The notes under the pieces are model-generated. The model ran no database searches and was not told the origin of the DNA. It worked only from the letters and a program-made list of their open reading frames with translations. A DNA stretch of 64,000 bases from Liolophura sinensis (lineage: Eukaryota > Mollusca > Polyplacophora > Chitonida > Chitonidae): the NCBI RefSeq assembly GCF_032854445.1, contig NC_088297.1:1340639-1404638 (forward strand). Reading direction: 5' to 3'. Below, piece by piece: positions 23,927 through 35,239 of this stretch (its first letter is position 1; the number at the start of each line of letters is the position of its first letter). The position numbers and the translations under genes were made by a program.

Positions 23927-26900
23927 ATGGAGAACATGGCTACCTTCATCTTCGTGATTGGTTTGTTCGTGGCTGGGACGCTGGCAGACTCAAACGGGTA
24001 AATATTCCATACCAAATTTGTTAATTTTAAAAGTATCAAATATAACATTAAGTCAGTAAAATTAAGAAATGAACTTATAAACTTAAAAATCCATCAGGCC
24101 GGCCTGAATCAAAATGCTGATTACATTTAACAGGATCTTCGAAAAGTCAGATTCAATGTTCAAATCCAACTTTTGCTGTTTTGGAGGAAGCTTTACATCA
24201 GGAGATTTGGCAGGTATGTGTCCAAGGTCGGCGGTTTCTCCCGGAAACTGAACACTTAAACCTGATCAAAAACAAGCAATTGATACATTCATGAGCAAAG
24301 ACTTAAACTGTAATCAAACAAATGAATGCGGATGTCTGTGGCAGAGGTGGTTAGCACTCCAGGGAGGCGCAATGATCCAGGCACATCTTAGCAATGTGGT
24401 CGCTGTAAGTTAAAGTCGAGGTCATGCTGGACATCTTCTCCAGACGCACCCCTCGGGAAAGATCCATCAGCCACCTGCGGATGGTCGTTTGATGTACCTG
24501 GGCTCTGCAAAGTTTTCTCCCACCATAAATATCGCTGCCGTCAAAACAGTGACACACTCTTAAGTATGGCGTAAAACGCCGATCAAATCAATAAAGAAAC
24601 AAATAGAAAAACAAACAAATAAAGAAAACATATTAATAAAGAACTAGATAAAGCAATAAAGAAATAAAGAGTAAAAACATGCTAAGCTCAAGTCAAATCA
24701 AATTATTTAGTTTTTGTGGCTTGTTTACAACGATCTAGGTGTGGTGAACGACCAGGTTACAAAAACCCTGCCGGTCTATTTGTGTTACGGTGGTGTCTAT
24801 AACGGACTAAGTGTGACAAATGACTAGTGTACAAATCACCTTCTCTGCCTGTTTGTGTCGCAGTTGTGTTTAGGTTACAAAAACCCTGCCGGTCTATTTG
24901 TGTTGTGGTGGTGTCTATAACGGACTAAGTGTGGCAAATGACTGGGGCACAAATCATCTTCTCTGCCTGTTTGTGTCACAGTTGTGTTTATAACGATCTA
25001 GGTGTGTTCAATAATCAGGTTACAATAGCCCTATCGGCCTGTCTGTGTGTCGGTGGTGTGTGGAGTGATCTAGGTGTGGCGAATAGCCACGTTACAATAA
25101 CCCTGCCGCTCTGCCTGTGTCACGGTGATGTTTATAACGATCTAGGCGTGGTAAACGACCAGGTTACATTTGCCCTTGCCCTTTGTGTCACACTGGTGTC
25201 TAGAACGACCTAGGTGTGTTTAATATCTAGGTTACACTAGTCATGTCGGTCTTTTTTGTGACGGTAGTGTCTATAACGATCTAGGTGTGGTGAATGACTA
25301 GGTTACATTGAACCTGCCGATCTGTTTGTGTCACAGTGTTGTCTAGAAAGAGCTAAGTCACATGCGGAAAAGTATATTCGGCGTACCCTGGTTCCCTTCA
25401 ATTATGAAACGGATCTCGTTCGTAAAAGGAATACAAGTAACAAGTAAGAAATCAATGAAAGTTAGTACGCTCACCGCTTGAAATACTGATCGCATTTAAT
25501 CGTTGATCAGGTAGGGCTGACTATTGTCTTTGTTTTAATACAGTGACTTCTACTATGACATATCCGCGCTGCACAAGCAGCTGTTAGCCGGCTACGACAA
25601 GAATGTTCTGCCAAAAGAGACCCTCGACCAAGGGGTCAAGGTCAGTCTCGACTTCACCCTGATTCAACTGGACGATGTAGAAGAAGACGAGGGGGAAGTG
25701 GGCGTGACCGTCTGGCTATCTCAGGTACACGTTTTCATTTTAAATCATGGTCCATTTTTACTTCTTTATTTTCGCATAATACACATTAAACACTGCGCTT
25801 GTTTTCTATTGTTTTGTGGTTTTCAATATATGTATATTTGTACATGGGAAGGTCTGGCAACACCCCTGCCGATGGTTGTGAGTTTCCTCCCACCAAGATG
25901 CCGGTAGTTTAAGTGCGATATTCTGAAGTACAGCAATCCAAAAAATAAATGTCAATATTTCTGACAGCAAATACACAAATGAATTAAAACATATGCCTGT
26001 AGATAACCAGCTCATTCAGCTAGTAGACTTACAATGATTCTGCTGTGGTAATTTGAATTCATTTCTTAGAATAAATTTACATGAAAAGAGATCTAAGCCC
26101 TTGTTATCAGAGCGTCAGAAAGCAATTCCACCGCAAATTCACTACAGAAGATGAGTTGAATGGCGTTGCCTTGAACTTACCATGTAATTAATATATATAA
26201 GTGATTGCTGATTTTTCCGTCGTATTGCCACTGATTGATTCACTTGGTCTTTCCCTCTTATTACCACTGAATGACTCACATTTTTTTTCCGTCTAATTAC
26301 CACTGAATGAGTAACATAGTCTTTCCGTCTTTTATCACTGATCGATTCACGTGGTCTTTATTTCTGATAATTACTGACCGATTCACATTATCTTTCTCTC
26401 TGATTGCCACTGACCAATTAACATTATCTTTCTCTCTGATTACGACTGACCAATTAACATTATCTTTCCCTCTGATTACCACTGACCGCTTCACATAATC
26501 TTTCTCTCTGTGTACCACTGGCCGTTTCACATAATCTTTCTCTCTGTGTACAACTGACGAATTCGCATGTTTTTTCTGCCTGATTGCAGCTGATCGATTC
26601 GCGTCATCTTTCCGTCTAATTATGCTCACTGATTCACATGATCTTTCCCTCTGATTACGACTAACATTTTCACCTGATTTTCTGTCTGATAATTATCAGC
26701 AATATTTGTGTTTGTATATTATAGTCCTGGCACGACTCTCGGTTGCGATGGGACAGCAATCTTCATCACGGCCTGGAGAAAGTGGCTTTTCCCCAGGACG
26801 CGATTTGGATTCCAGATGTCACTCTTTACAATGGGTAAGTTTGGGGGTGACAGCGAGGCATGGCGTAATATTCCGTGCTTCTTCAAATACTGGATCAAAT

Positions 26901-28068
26901 CCTAGCCGGATCACCCAGCTGTAGCTTTGAATATTCAATGGCGTGCACTCGTCCTCTCCCTCGAATTCACCTGCGTTGTGAGGTATGTTCGCTATCTGAC
27001 AATGGTCAGGGGTCTACTCCACTACATTCTTGTGTCCTCCCTGCATCAAGCTGACCATTGTTGTTTGAAAAACAAAGGTCTTGAGTAGGGCGTTATTTCA
27101 CGATTATAATAAGTTCGCTCTGGTTAAAGCACCCAAAGGCCTAAAAGTGGCAGGAACTCTACAGTGTTAGTTCATATAAGTTCTTATTTTCAATTGTCGC
27201 CTTCACCTTTAAAGGGTAGATAATGTTCAAGACCTGTCCCTTTTCCTGATAGTGTGTATCTGTCATTTAATCTCTTGGGATTAGTGTACATGAAAAGCTT
27301 GTATGTGTTAACATTCATCAAGCTTTTCGTGAAAGAAATGAGTGAGTGAGTGAGAGAGTGCTTGGGCTTTAACGCATAAAAGGAATGAAGAAATTATATA
27401 AACAGCACAGAAGGTAAAACTAGATTATATACGACACTGAGATAGCTACCAAATTGTCAAACGTAATCCGTGAAATGTGACCTCTTGTCAGTTTTTCTCA
27501 GTTAGGCATTGATTCTAACGGTTCACGCACATGCTTAAAAATAAGCGTGGACACTACCTGTAGCACCATGGCTTAGGCAGAATTTGCTTTAAAAATTCAG
27601 TGATGCGAATTGCAATTTGTCACCAAACGCCACCAGTTTAGAATTATTCAAAATTCTATGTTGTTATCAGATTTAATAAAGAACCACACGAAAACAGTGC
27701 TCTGAAATTCTTACTTTTTCATTTTGTTTAGGGTTCACGCACCCGAGAAACTGAATGACAACGCCATTATCGTAAAACAGGACGGTACGGTCATCTTCGT
27801 GCCCGCTCTGCGCCTGCGCGCCTCGTGTCCAATCTCGGAGAATTCTGTTAACGTCACCTGCATCTTTAAATTAGGCTCCTGGGTCCATGACACTTCATAT
27901 GTAGACGTCGAACCCGGTAAGAAACACATGGAGGTGTCAGATCTGTACACAAATCCAAAATGGGGGGTGCACTATGTACAAGGCGAACGTAAGGCAGAGA
28001 AGTACGACTGCTGTCCCTCGACCTACAGTTCTGTGGAATTCTCAGTACAGTTTCTAAGGAAAGAATAA
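23927..28068 (+). CDS. Acetylcholine-binding protein, secreted; four coding exons
   Basis: Soluble homologue of the nicotinic receptor ligand-binding domain; known members form pentamers, bind acetylcholine and act outside the cell. Exons: 23927-23997, 25544-25724, 26725-26834, 27732-28068, all GT-AG and in phase, giving 232 residues (known AChBPs about 230). Residues 1-20 are a signal peptide ending GTLA. The binding-site aromatics are all visible: Trp81 (VTVWLSQ, loop D), Tyr119 (DVTLYNG, A), Trp171 (GSWVHD, B), and Tyr212 and Tyr219 around the paired Cys214-215 (YDCCPSTY, C). Cys153 and Cys164 form the Cys-loop, which has only 10 residues between them and carries an N-V-T sequon at 161. 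A stop follows QFLRKE, where a receptor would enter its first membrane helix, so it is an AChBP rather than a channel subunit. The start is the first ATG before the signal peptide. UTR ends and promoter are not visible. Confidence 0.93.
24330..24670 (+). mobile_element. SINE-1 in AChBP intron 1, with long A-rich tail
   Basis: GTGGTTAGCACTCC, CGCAATGATCCAGGCACATC, TGTGGTCGCTG, TTCTCCCACCATAAAT, AAGTATGGCGTAAAACGCCG, then AATAAAGAAACAAATAG-type tail units to about 24670. Same strand as the gene. Confidence 0.85.
24725..25345. repeat. 72-bp tandem repeat in AChBP intron 1, about 8.5 units
   Basis: Units begin AACGATCTAGGTGTGGTGAA, continue CGACCAGGTTACAAAAACCC and TGCCGGTCTATTTGTGT, and end CACGGTGGTGTCTAT. 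The period of 72 equals 24 codons, so a plus-strand frame stays open over four units (24929-25213). It lacks splice sites joining the gene and is taken as a repeat artefact. Confidence 0.9.
25843..25948 (+). mobile_element. SINE-1 fragment in AChBP intron 2
   Basis: TGGGAAGGTCTGGCAACACC, CCGATGGTTGTGAGTTTCCT, CCCACCAAGATGC and a decayed 3' core ending AATAAATG. Confidence 0.7.
26208..26690. repeat. 36-bp tandem repeat in AChBP intron 2, about 13 units
   Basis: Units close to CTGATTACCACTGACCGATT CACATTATCTTTCTCT with many substitutions. Period 36 equals 12 codons, so frames on both strands stay open (for example 26297-26629 minus) without being genes. Confidence 0.88.
27338..27380 (-). mobile_element. 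SINE-2 end fragment in AChBP intron 3
   Basis: GAGTGAGTGAGTGAGAGAGT followed by GCTTGGGCTTTAACGC, the 3' end of SINE-2. The rest of intron 3 (26835-27731) shows nothing recognisable. Confidence 0.5.
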
Positions 28069-28526
28069 TGTTCCTGCCTTAAACATGTAACTCTTTACCA
28101 AATACAGCAAGCATTGTTTAAAAAAGAAACGTATCCACCCTTTGTTTTCTTCTGTCAAATGGTCTGAGATATTTTTCTTTTTGTTATGACGGTTGAAGTA
28201 ATTTTTATATCCTGGATTGCGCGTGCATATATAGGACTTGTCAGAAAAGTAACACCTTGAAATCTAGGCAAGGAAAACGTCATAGAAAAAGCACAATTCC
28301 TTTGAGTGGCCAGTTTAATGATAATATCTCATGAATAGTGTACTTTTTCATGTTGGAAAGAAGAAACATATAGAAGTAAACAAGCTATAATTTTTGTCCA
28401 TGAAGTCGTGTGTTCGAATCCACATGTGGCCTCTTCCAAAGCTGTTGATCTGTCAGGCGTGTGACAAAAGACCATGGTATTCTCCGGGATCTCCGCTGTT
28501 TGACTAGCAGACCACGATAAATTTTT

Positions 28527-29512
28527 CACATTCTGACACAGCTATTAAGAGTTTCCCCCAGGCAATGCCCGGTTTTTACGCAGATAGAAATTGTTCACAC
28601 CCTGATACCTTGGTGATAAGTTTTCTCCGTACAGTGTCCGGTGTTTGACTGTACTGAGAAAAAGTGTTACACATTCTGATACAGGCATGATAAGTTTTCT
28701 CCATACAGTGTCCGGTGTTTGACTGTACTGAGAAAAAGTGTTACACATTCTGATACAGGCATGATAAGTTTTCTCCATACAGTGTCCGGTGTTTGACTGT
28801 ACTGAGAAAAATTGTTACACTTTCTGATACAGGCATGATAAGTTTTCTCCATACAGTGTCCGGTGTTTGACTGTACTGAGAAAAAGTGTTACACATTCTG
28901 ATACAGGCATGATAAGTTTTCTCCATACAGTGTCCGGTGTTTGACTGTACTGAGAAAAAGTGTTACACATTCTGATAAAGGCATGATAAGTTTTCTCCAT
29001 ACAGTGTCCGATATTCGACCGTTCTGAGAAAAAATTGATACATTCTGATACAGGCAGAATAAGTTTGCTCCATACAATGTCCTGTATTCGACTGTAGTGA
29101 GAAAAATTTTGCACATTCTGATACAGATATGATAAGTTTTCTCCATACAGTGTATGGTGTTCGACTGAACTGAAAATAGTGAATGAGTGACTAAGCGCCT
29201 TGGGTTTAACGTCGTACTTAACCATTTTTCAGTCACAGGACGTTGAAGGCATCCTTAGACTGAGAAGAGTGTTACACATTGTCATACAGGTATGATAAGT
29301 TTTCTCCGAACAGTGTCCAGTGTTTCACTGCATTGAGAAAGATTTTACACATCCTGATTCAGGTATTATAAATTTTCTCCATAAAGTGTCCGGTATTCGA
29401 CTGTACTGAGAATTGTTTTACACATTCTGGTACAAGCTTGAAAAGTTTCCATCACAGAATATCCGGAGTCTGACCGTTCTGGCAGAAGTTTCGCACATTC
29501 TGATCCATGCAT
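28527..29512. repeat. 74-bp satellite downstream of AChBP, about 12-13 units
   Basis: Units GATAAGTTTTCTCCATACAG, TGTCCGGTGTTTGACTGTAC, TGAGAAAAAGTGTTACACAT, TCTGATACAGGCAT. Central units (28615-28990) are almost identical and the edges decay. Since 74 is not a multiple of 3, the minus-strand open frames across it cycle through the same peptide in rotated frames. Confidence 0.95.
29178..29258 (-). mobile_element. SINE-2 fragment inside the 74-bp satellite
   Basis: AGTGAATGAGTGACTAAGCG, CCTTGGGTTTAACGTCGTAC, TTAACCATTTTTCAGTCACA. It lies between two satellite units. Confidence 0.75.
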
Positions 29513-30130
29513 GGTTTGTGCTTTTCAGGCTAAGTTTTGCATTATTGAAGATAACCTGATTGCAGACACCTGAGTTTTGCAGAATCCATGTCCTGTTTAA
29601 ATCAACATTAGACGTCGTAAATTTACCAGAGTCATTACCAGAGTCTGGATCAAGCGAACTTAGGCACACAACACATAAACAACTATATATTATCTTTTTT
29701 TTAAAGATTTACTTAAACGAGCTTGACTAAAATGAAATCCAAAACTTAAAGAAATGTTTAAAAACAATGATGTATATAGTTAGTCAATATTCGATAACCT
29801 GGGCTAAGATCCAGTGAAATATTATGAGTGAGGAAGTTGTGTACAGAGTGCCCTGTCTTGTTTTGTAGAAGAGATACATATATAAATTTATCACCAGCAT
29901 TAACACTTACTTAAAATTTCCACACTGACATAGAGTACACGGCAATGGTTCAGATATTAGATGTGAATACACATGACGTCATTGGTCGATTACATGGCCC
30001 AAATTTTAGCAATCTTTTGTCCATATGATACATGAATTCTTGAAATTATGTAAAGGCTAATGAGTTGTTTCTTTACGTATAAATGGAAGGTTGACAAAAG
30101 CGTACGTGTATGTCACGTTAACAATGATAC
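29513..30130. other. No gene recognised
   Basis: Nothing beyond AT-rich sequence and a CATGACGTCATTGG motif near 29972. Confidence 0.45.
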
Positions 30131-30137
30131 ATATACG

Positions 30138-30315
30138 CCCGCCACTGTGAGTTCAAGTCCAGCTCATGCTAGCTTCCTCTCCGGCCGTAAGTGGGAAGGT
30201 CTGCCATCATAATACTGTACTGACCATAATACTGGCCGCCGTCGTATAGGTGAAATATTCTTGAGTACGGCGCAAAACACCAATCGAATAAATAAATAAA
30301 TAAATAAATAAATAA
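30138..30315 (+). mobile_element. 5'-truncated SINE-1 with 7-bp target duplication
   Basis: Starts inside the tRNA head at CACTGTGAGTTCAAGTCCAG (box B intact), continues through the CCGCCGTCGTATAGGTGAAA core to a long (AAAT)n tail. ATATACG flanks both ends (30131-30137 and 30316-30322). Short internal deletion before the core. Confidence 0.88.
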
Positions 30316-30322
30316 ATATACG

Positions 30323-31690
30323 TCATTTTCATATTTTTCAAAGTAAGCTCAAATTTCTGTATACATTTATTGAAGAATTTACTTGAGGTTCACCAAAAAA
30401 ACTTCCAACTACCTAAAGTCACTTTAAGGGAGTTTTTGATACACACAAAAAATTGAATCGCTCTTTAACTTCACTCTAGACCATTGGTCGATTTACATTT
30501 TTCAGTATCGGTGTTATTAGTTTCGTCAAATGAAGTGATGGAACTTATATTTTACAACTATGACATTAAGCAAAATATTCCAATAACACGAAGATTCTAT
30601 TAAAAGATGTGACAAGCATACATGTATGAAATGCACAAAGTGTGCCGATGAATATACAGTATATGAATAGCACATGCGCGTACGCAAATAGTACAGTACT
30701 TCGCTTAAACGTTTTCTGTGGTATCTATTTATACACATGGTTGTCTATTGCAATGCTGTAAAATGTGCCGATATTTAAAAACACAACTGCTATGAGACAC
30801 GATATCTTCTTAAGACAATCCCGGTGAAAATAACGTCACAGAAAGATTGAACATTTGCGGGATATTCGATTGGCCTATTTGCAGTAATTTTTCTCGTTAT
30901 CGGATAATTGTGTGTTCTTGATTAACAATTCGGAACGGTCTATATGTCATCCACATTGAATTCATTGTGCGGGTAAAACAGCTTTGCCTAACTGGGCTCT
31001 GCCGTCGTATAAGAGAAATATTATAGAACATGGTGTAAAATTCTAATCAAGTATTAACATACATAAGACGATTGTGTTGACTGTGAGTAATACTGTCGTG
31101 TAATATTGTAGTTCGAATAAATACAACCAACAACTGGCATTCACATATACTTCGAACATAAGCTATTAATGTAGCCCGACCCCCTTATCCCCCCTCACCC
31201 CCTTATCCCCCCTCACCCCCAACCCCAACCCCAACCCCACCCCCGTGAAGACAAAAAAGATCTTGGTTATCTCCAACGCCACATTATCAAATCACATGCA
31301 TGCTACGTTTCCATGAAACAGATATAAAAGCCTAATGATATACGTTGTAAAGATTTATCATCGGCAATACACCCCTATCCCCTACTCCCAGCCCTTGGGC
31401 CACCACCACCCCACCCCAACCCTTGTGCAGACAAAATTACTCTAGTTGGTTAGTTTTCAGGTTTCATTTTCCATTGTCTGTACAAAGCAAGTGGTTAAGG
31501 CCAACTCGGCTTCCACCTTGACTTCATTTTCTATCCCGTCTGTGTTCAGTTACGTCTCTCCGTTTTCAGAATCGAAAATTAAACATCAAATCAAGAAAAT
31601 AGCATAACATAAATGAATAAGGCATACAGCATGCATGCTTATGTTCACATTTAGTTAAACCTATCTATCAGAGTTTATATTTGACATGGT
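30323..31690. other. No gene; SINE-1 scrap and two C-rich tracts
   Basis: 30988-31052 is a SINE-1 3' scrap (ACTGGGCTCTG...CGTCGTATAAGAGAAATATT). 31180-31245 and 31370-31435 are related C-rich tracts (CCCCTTATCCCCCCTCACCC; CCCCAACCCCAACCCC), each followed by a GTG(A/C)AGACAAAA-type motif. On the minus strand these are G runs able to form G-quadruplexes. Confidence 0.6.
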
Positions 31691-31827
31691 CTCTCAGCAA
31701 CCGGTTTTTCCCAGGCTCTGCCAAGTTTCCTGCTACCATAATGCTCGCTGCCGTCGTATAAGTGAAATATTCCTGAGTATGGCGTAAAACACCAACCAAA
31801 AAAAGCAAAAAGCAAAATAAAAAAAAT
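31690..31827 (+). mobile_element. SINE-1, 3' half
   Basis: CAGGCTCTGCCAAGTTTCCT, GCTACCATAATGCTCGCTGC, CGTCGTATAAGTGAAATATT, GTAAAACACCAACC, A-rich tail. Confidence 0.88.
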
Positions 31828-32140
31828 ATATAGTTTATATCTTCCCAGTTGTCCATTTAGAGAAACGTTACTCTGAAGGGGAAGTCCTTGCCATTCCTCG
31901 TGCATGACAGCTACCAACTAGGCCAGAGAGCTAAACTGTATAGATGGATCGCTACACAGAAAATTGGGTACTTCTCAAACAAACCATATAGATTGATGTG
32001 GGCATCTTGATTACGCTTTTATTTCAATTGTTCTTATAATATTAGAAAATCAAGTCCCACGTTAAGCAGAATTAGATATACCACTGTGTACCACTAATCA
32101 TCCGCACTGTAAATGTCGATTGTTATTAACTGCCAGTCTT

Positions 32141-32317
32141 TTCTTTATTTATCTATTTGATTGGTGTTTTACGCCGGCCTCCAGAATATTTCACGTAGAC
32201 AACGGCAACCAGCACTATGGCGTGAGAAAACCGGACAGAGTCCGGGGGAAACCCACAACCATCCGCAGGTTGCTGGAAGACCTTCCCACAAAAGACCGGA
32301 TTGGAAGCCAGCTTAAG
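32141..32317 (-). mobile_element. SINE-1, head lost
   Basis: Tail complement, TTTTACGCCGGCCTCCAGAA, CAGCACTATGGCGTGAG, GAAACCCACAACCATCCGCA, ending in GAAGCCAGCTTAAGG. Confidence 0.88.
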
Positions 32318-32623
32318 GAAAACAAATAATAAGCGCTTTGCTCTGTACACGTCTTAATGCATGACTGACTGAATGAAGAAATGACTTCAGGCATATGGGC
32401 GACAATTCAGCCGTATCGTGACAATAACATGTGTGAAACTTGGAAACATCCTTTTTTTCAATGTGAAAATGACAATAGTCAAAATTCAACAAAAATACAA
32501 AAGTTTGAATTTCTTCGGTTAAAATACAAAATCCACTTATTTACCAGTACTACTAAGTACGATAACAAAAGAACTGTGTATAGTTTGTGACAATTGCTAT
32601 TTTGACACAGATCAAAAATCATT

Positions 32624-32667
32624 CTGTTCTTGAATACGGCTCGAAACACCATTAAAATAAATAAATG
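32624..32667 (+). mobile_element. SINE-1 extreme 3' scrap
   Basis: TTCTTGAATACGGCTCGAAA then CACCATTAAAATAAATAAAT. Confidence 0.6.
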
Positions 32668-33044
32668 AGGAAAATTTGATTCAGATTGCAAGAGAAGCCA
32701 CTTCGGAGAGCCAGTTAAAAACACACGTGGTATCTCCTCTCTCTGGATGTTAGCTTCCACAATATCATCCTAAGCCGGAATACCGAGTGAAGAAATCGTG
32801 ATAGGGCATGTATAATGGGCATTTTTATGAAATGGGCATTTTACTACGTATATTGGGGTAAATGCACAATCGTACGCACAGGTTGTTGGATGAGCTTTGA
32901 GCTTTGGAGCATATGCAGACCACGGCTTAATGTAATTTACCAGTGTATCTACACGTCGTCTATAATATACATTCAGCGATTAGATTTTACTTGGCACTGA
33001 GTCTTGGTGCGGTGGTATTACATTTATATACCGTTATTAATGGG

Positions 33045-33190
33045 GCGACGTGAGAAGGTCTTTTAGCAACCTGCGGATGGTCGTGGGTTTTCTGCCCGGT
33101 TTTCTCCCACCAGCTCGCCGCTGTCGCATAAGTGAAATAGTTTTGGGTACCGCGTAAAACACCAATCAAATAAATAAGTGAATAAATATA
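33045..33190 (+). mobile_element. SINE-1, 3' half
   Basis: GACGTGAGAAGGTCTTTTAG, CAACCTGCGGATGGTCGTGG, GTAAAACACCAATCAAATAA tail. Confidence 0.85.
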
Positions 33191-34356
33191 GCCATCACAG
33201 TTTGTGTTTGCATTTTAAATTGGTCCTGTAGTTGCCGACACTGAGTGTCCATGAGATTAACAATTGTTCTTGAATGTCTGATATGAAGACTATGATGGCT
33301 TCTTTCTTCACATTTACATTTTCTTCACATTTATAGTGGTTCTCCACTGTAAGTGTTCTTTTTTCTTCACATTTAACTTTCAGTATCGATTCATAGTGCG
33401 GCATACTTGTGCACTGTAAGTGTTGTTGTTGTTGTTGTTTAGCTCTTTTCTTCTCATATGCCCTTTGTCATGGCTTCATTGCGCGAGTAGTTATGAACTG
33501 ACTTTAAGTGTTTTCTATCACAGGCATTCAGTAGGCGATGCCTTACGTGTAACCGCAGAGGGGGTTGGGTGATACAGTACCCAATGATAATTACAGAAAC
33601 CAAAGATTACTACAGTACTGTCTTTGATTGGTGTGTATCGCCGTGAAGCTTTCAGTTGTACGTTAACAGTCATATTTATGGTTATGGTAACCTGAGTAAC
33701 CGGTGTACACCACTGCCCTTCGCCCGTCAGTAAACGAACCTAACTCTGTATCGGTCTAAATCCGTGGTCGAAACAAGACGCCGCGGACACCAACAAACAA
33801 TCCCATGCTTTGTATTCTTAATCGGCAGGTAAATCTACACGACATCAGATTAATCAAGATTTAAAAGTTTGTCTTTAATAAGAATAACTCAAACTCATCG
33901 AAATATCCCTATTCCATTTTTGGCTTTCACACAATTCCAAATATAGGAACCACTATAAAAACAACCAGCCCATTTACGTATTTTTTTCCTTCGAAAAGTG
34001 ATCGTTTAATTAGACAATGGTACATGTTCGAATAAAAAGAGAGGACATGTTGGAGGGGGGGGGGAGGGGTTGTTGTGGCCCCAAATGTGCAGCAAAAGTC
34101 TCATTCTGGGTCTGGTTTCCGAGGTCTGATTTCAAACGACATCAAGCTGAGACAATTATAGGCTGAGGTCGGGAACCAGCAATACAAGCCCTCAGCAGAG
34201 ACTGGTTTAGAGAGCAAATAACCAATTACCAAACTGATCGAAACAAAACATGAAATGTTTAACACAAGTTATTAAAACAACTACTGGCTTTTAGTTTTGG
34301 ATTTACACAAATAAGCAAGCTTGTATATCTAGCAGTTGATCAGTTTGAAGGGCTGG
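33191..34356. other. No gene recognised
   Basis: Contains a (GTT)n run near 33420 and a poly-G run near 34050. No coding or splice pattern seen. Confidence 0.4.
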
Positions 34357-34780
34357 CACAGAGAAATAGAAAATAGCAAACTGGACAATAATTTTGAATA
34401 AATTGGCAATCAGCATATTAGATACCCTTCATCCTGACGAGCCTGTAACTTATCTTGCCTATCGAGAGCCAGACAGAAGGCTTGTGTCCTCATCCCTGTG
34501 CACAAAGCCGCTGTAAGTCACGTGGTAGGTCTGATAGGCCACCTCTCTAATCAGAACACGTGCTGGTCCACAGAGAAATAGAAAATAGCAAACTGGACAA
34601 TAATTTTGAATAAATTGGCAATCAGCATATTAGGTACCCTTCCTCCTGACGAGCCTGTAACATATCTTGCCTATCGAGAGCCAGACAGAAGGCTTGTGCC
34701 CTCATCCCTGAGCACAAAGCCGCTGTAAGTCACGTGGTAGGTCTGATAAGCCACCTCTCTAATCAGAACACGTGCTGGTC
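34357..34780. repeat. Tandem duplication of 212 bp, two units
   Basis: Units 34357-34568 and 34569-34780 differ at about half a dozen positions (for example GATACCC/GGTACCC, TTCATC/TTCCTC). On the minus strand each contains the same open stretch ending RVLIREVAYQTYHVTYSGF... and a TAG stop, plus the following 3' sequence. The last-exon end of the candidate gene to the right has therefore been copied. Confidence 0.95.
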
Positions 34781-35239
34781 CGTTGATGCCCTCGTCTGGT
34801 ATATCATTCACATATGTCTCTTGATTTATTTTGAGGATGGAACTATAGTTAAAGGAGAAGAAAACTCAACAACATGAAACTATAGTCTGTGAAGAGCACA
34901 TTTTTTTTTCTACCTGATGGTGCCTGCAGCATAATTTTGCGATTTCTCCTCTCCATACACGTAAAGCCTGAAAACGGCAAAGCTGGTATAGATCGCTTCC
35001 ATCGCGTCCTCCATCTTTAACACCCTGTAATTTATGCTTGGGGGTGGGTTGCCTCTCAGCCAGTGAGAGCCCTTGAAACTGCGGGCTTGTTGGTGTAGAC
35101 TGGGAACCTACGTCCAACTTTCCGGTTTCCCGATCGTCAAGCGGAAAAGGTACTGTACTGTTCGCTACTTTCCAAGAAGAAGAGTTCTACCGGAAATACA
35201 CGAACTGCACTTCGTCGGTTTCCGTCGGCAATTCTCCTC
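34671..35239 (-). CDS. Candidate 3' exons of a minus-strand gene; weak TNF/C1q-like resemblance
   Basis: Three exons with GT-AG borders and matching phases: 35191-35239 (ELPTETDEVQFVYF), 34914-35078 (55 codons, FKGSHWLRGNPPPSINYRVL onward) and 34671-34842 (57 codons to TAG). The introns are only 112 and 71 bp. Joined, they give about 127 residues without a stop. I do not recognise the family with certainty. IYTSFAVFR resembles the conserved strand of the TNF/C1q fold (IYSQVxF in TNF ligands), and YHVTYSGFVL near the C-terminus resembles the closing strand (TYFGxF or TFSGFLL). A further exon with a membrane segment (37725-37853) joins in phase upstream. The acceptors are pyrimidine-rich (ttctcctttaactatag, tcttctgtgttag). 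An unknown extracellular or cytosolic domain is equally possible. Confidence 0.5.

Noticed and set aside
24134-24213. Possible extra AChBP exon between good-looking splice sites
   Set aside because: Its 80 bases would shift the frame of exon 2. Exon 1 joins exon 2 directly in phase.
26297-26629. 110-codon minus-strand frame with repeated Val-Asn-Arg-Ser groups
   Set aside because: Product of the 36-bp tandem repeat in AChBP intron 2.
28545-29236. Overlapping minus-strand frames repeating similar peptides
   Set aside because: All come from the 74-bp satellite read in rotating frames.
31200-31245. Telomere-like CCCCAA repeat
   Set aside because: Only about four units, internal to the chromosome segment, and not the usual animal TTAGGG type.
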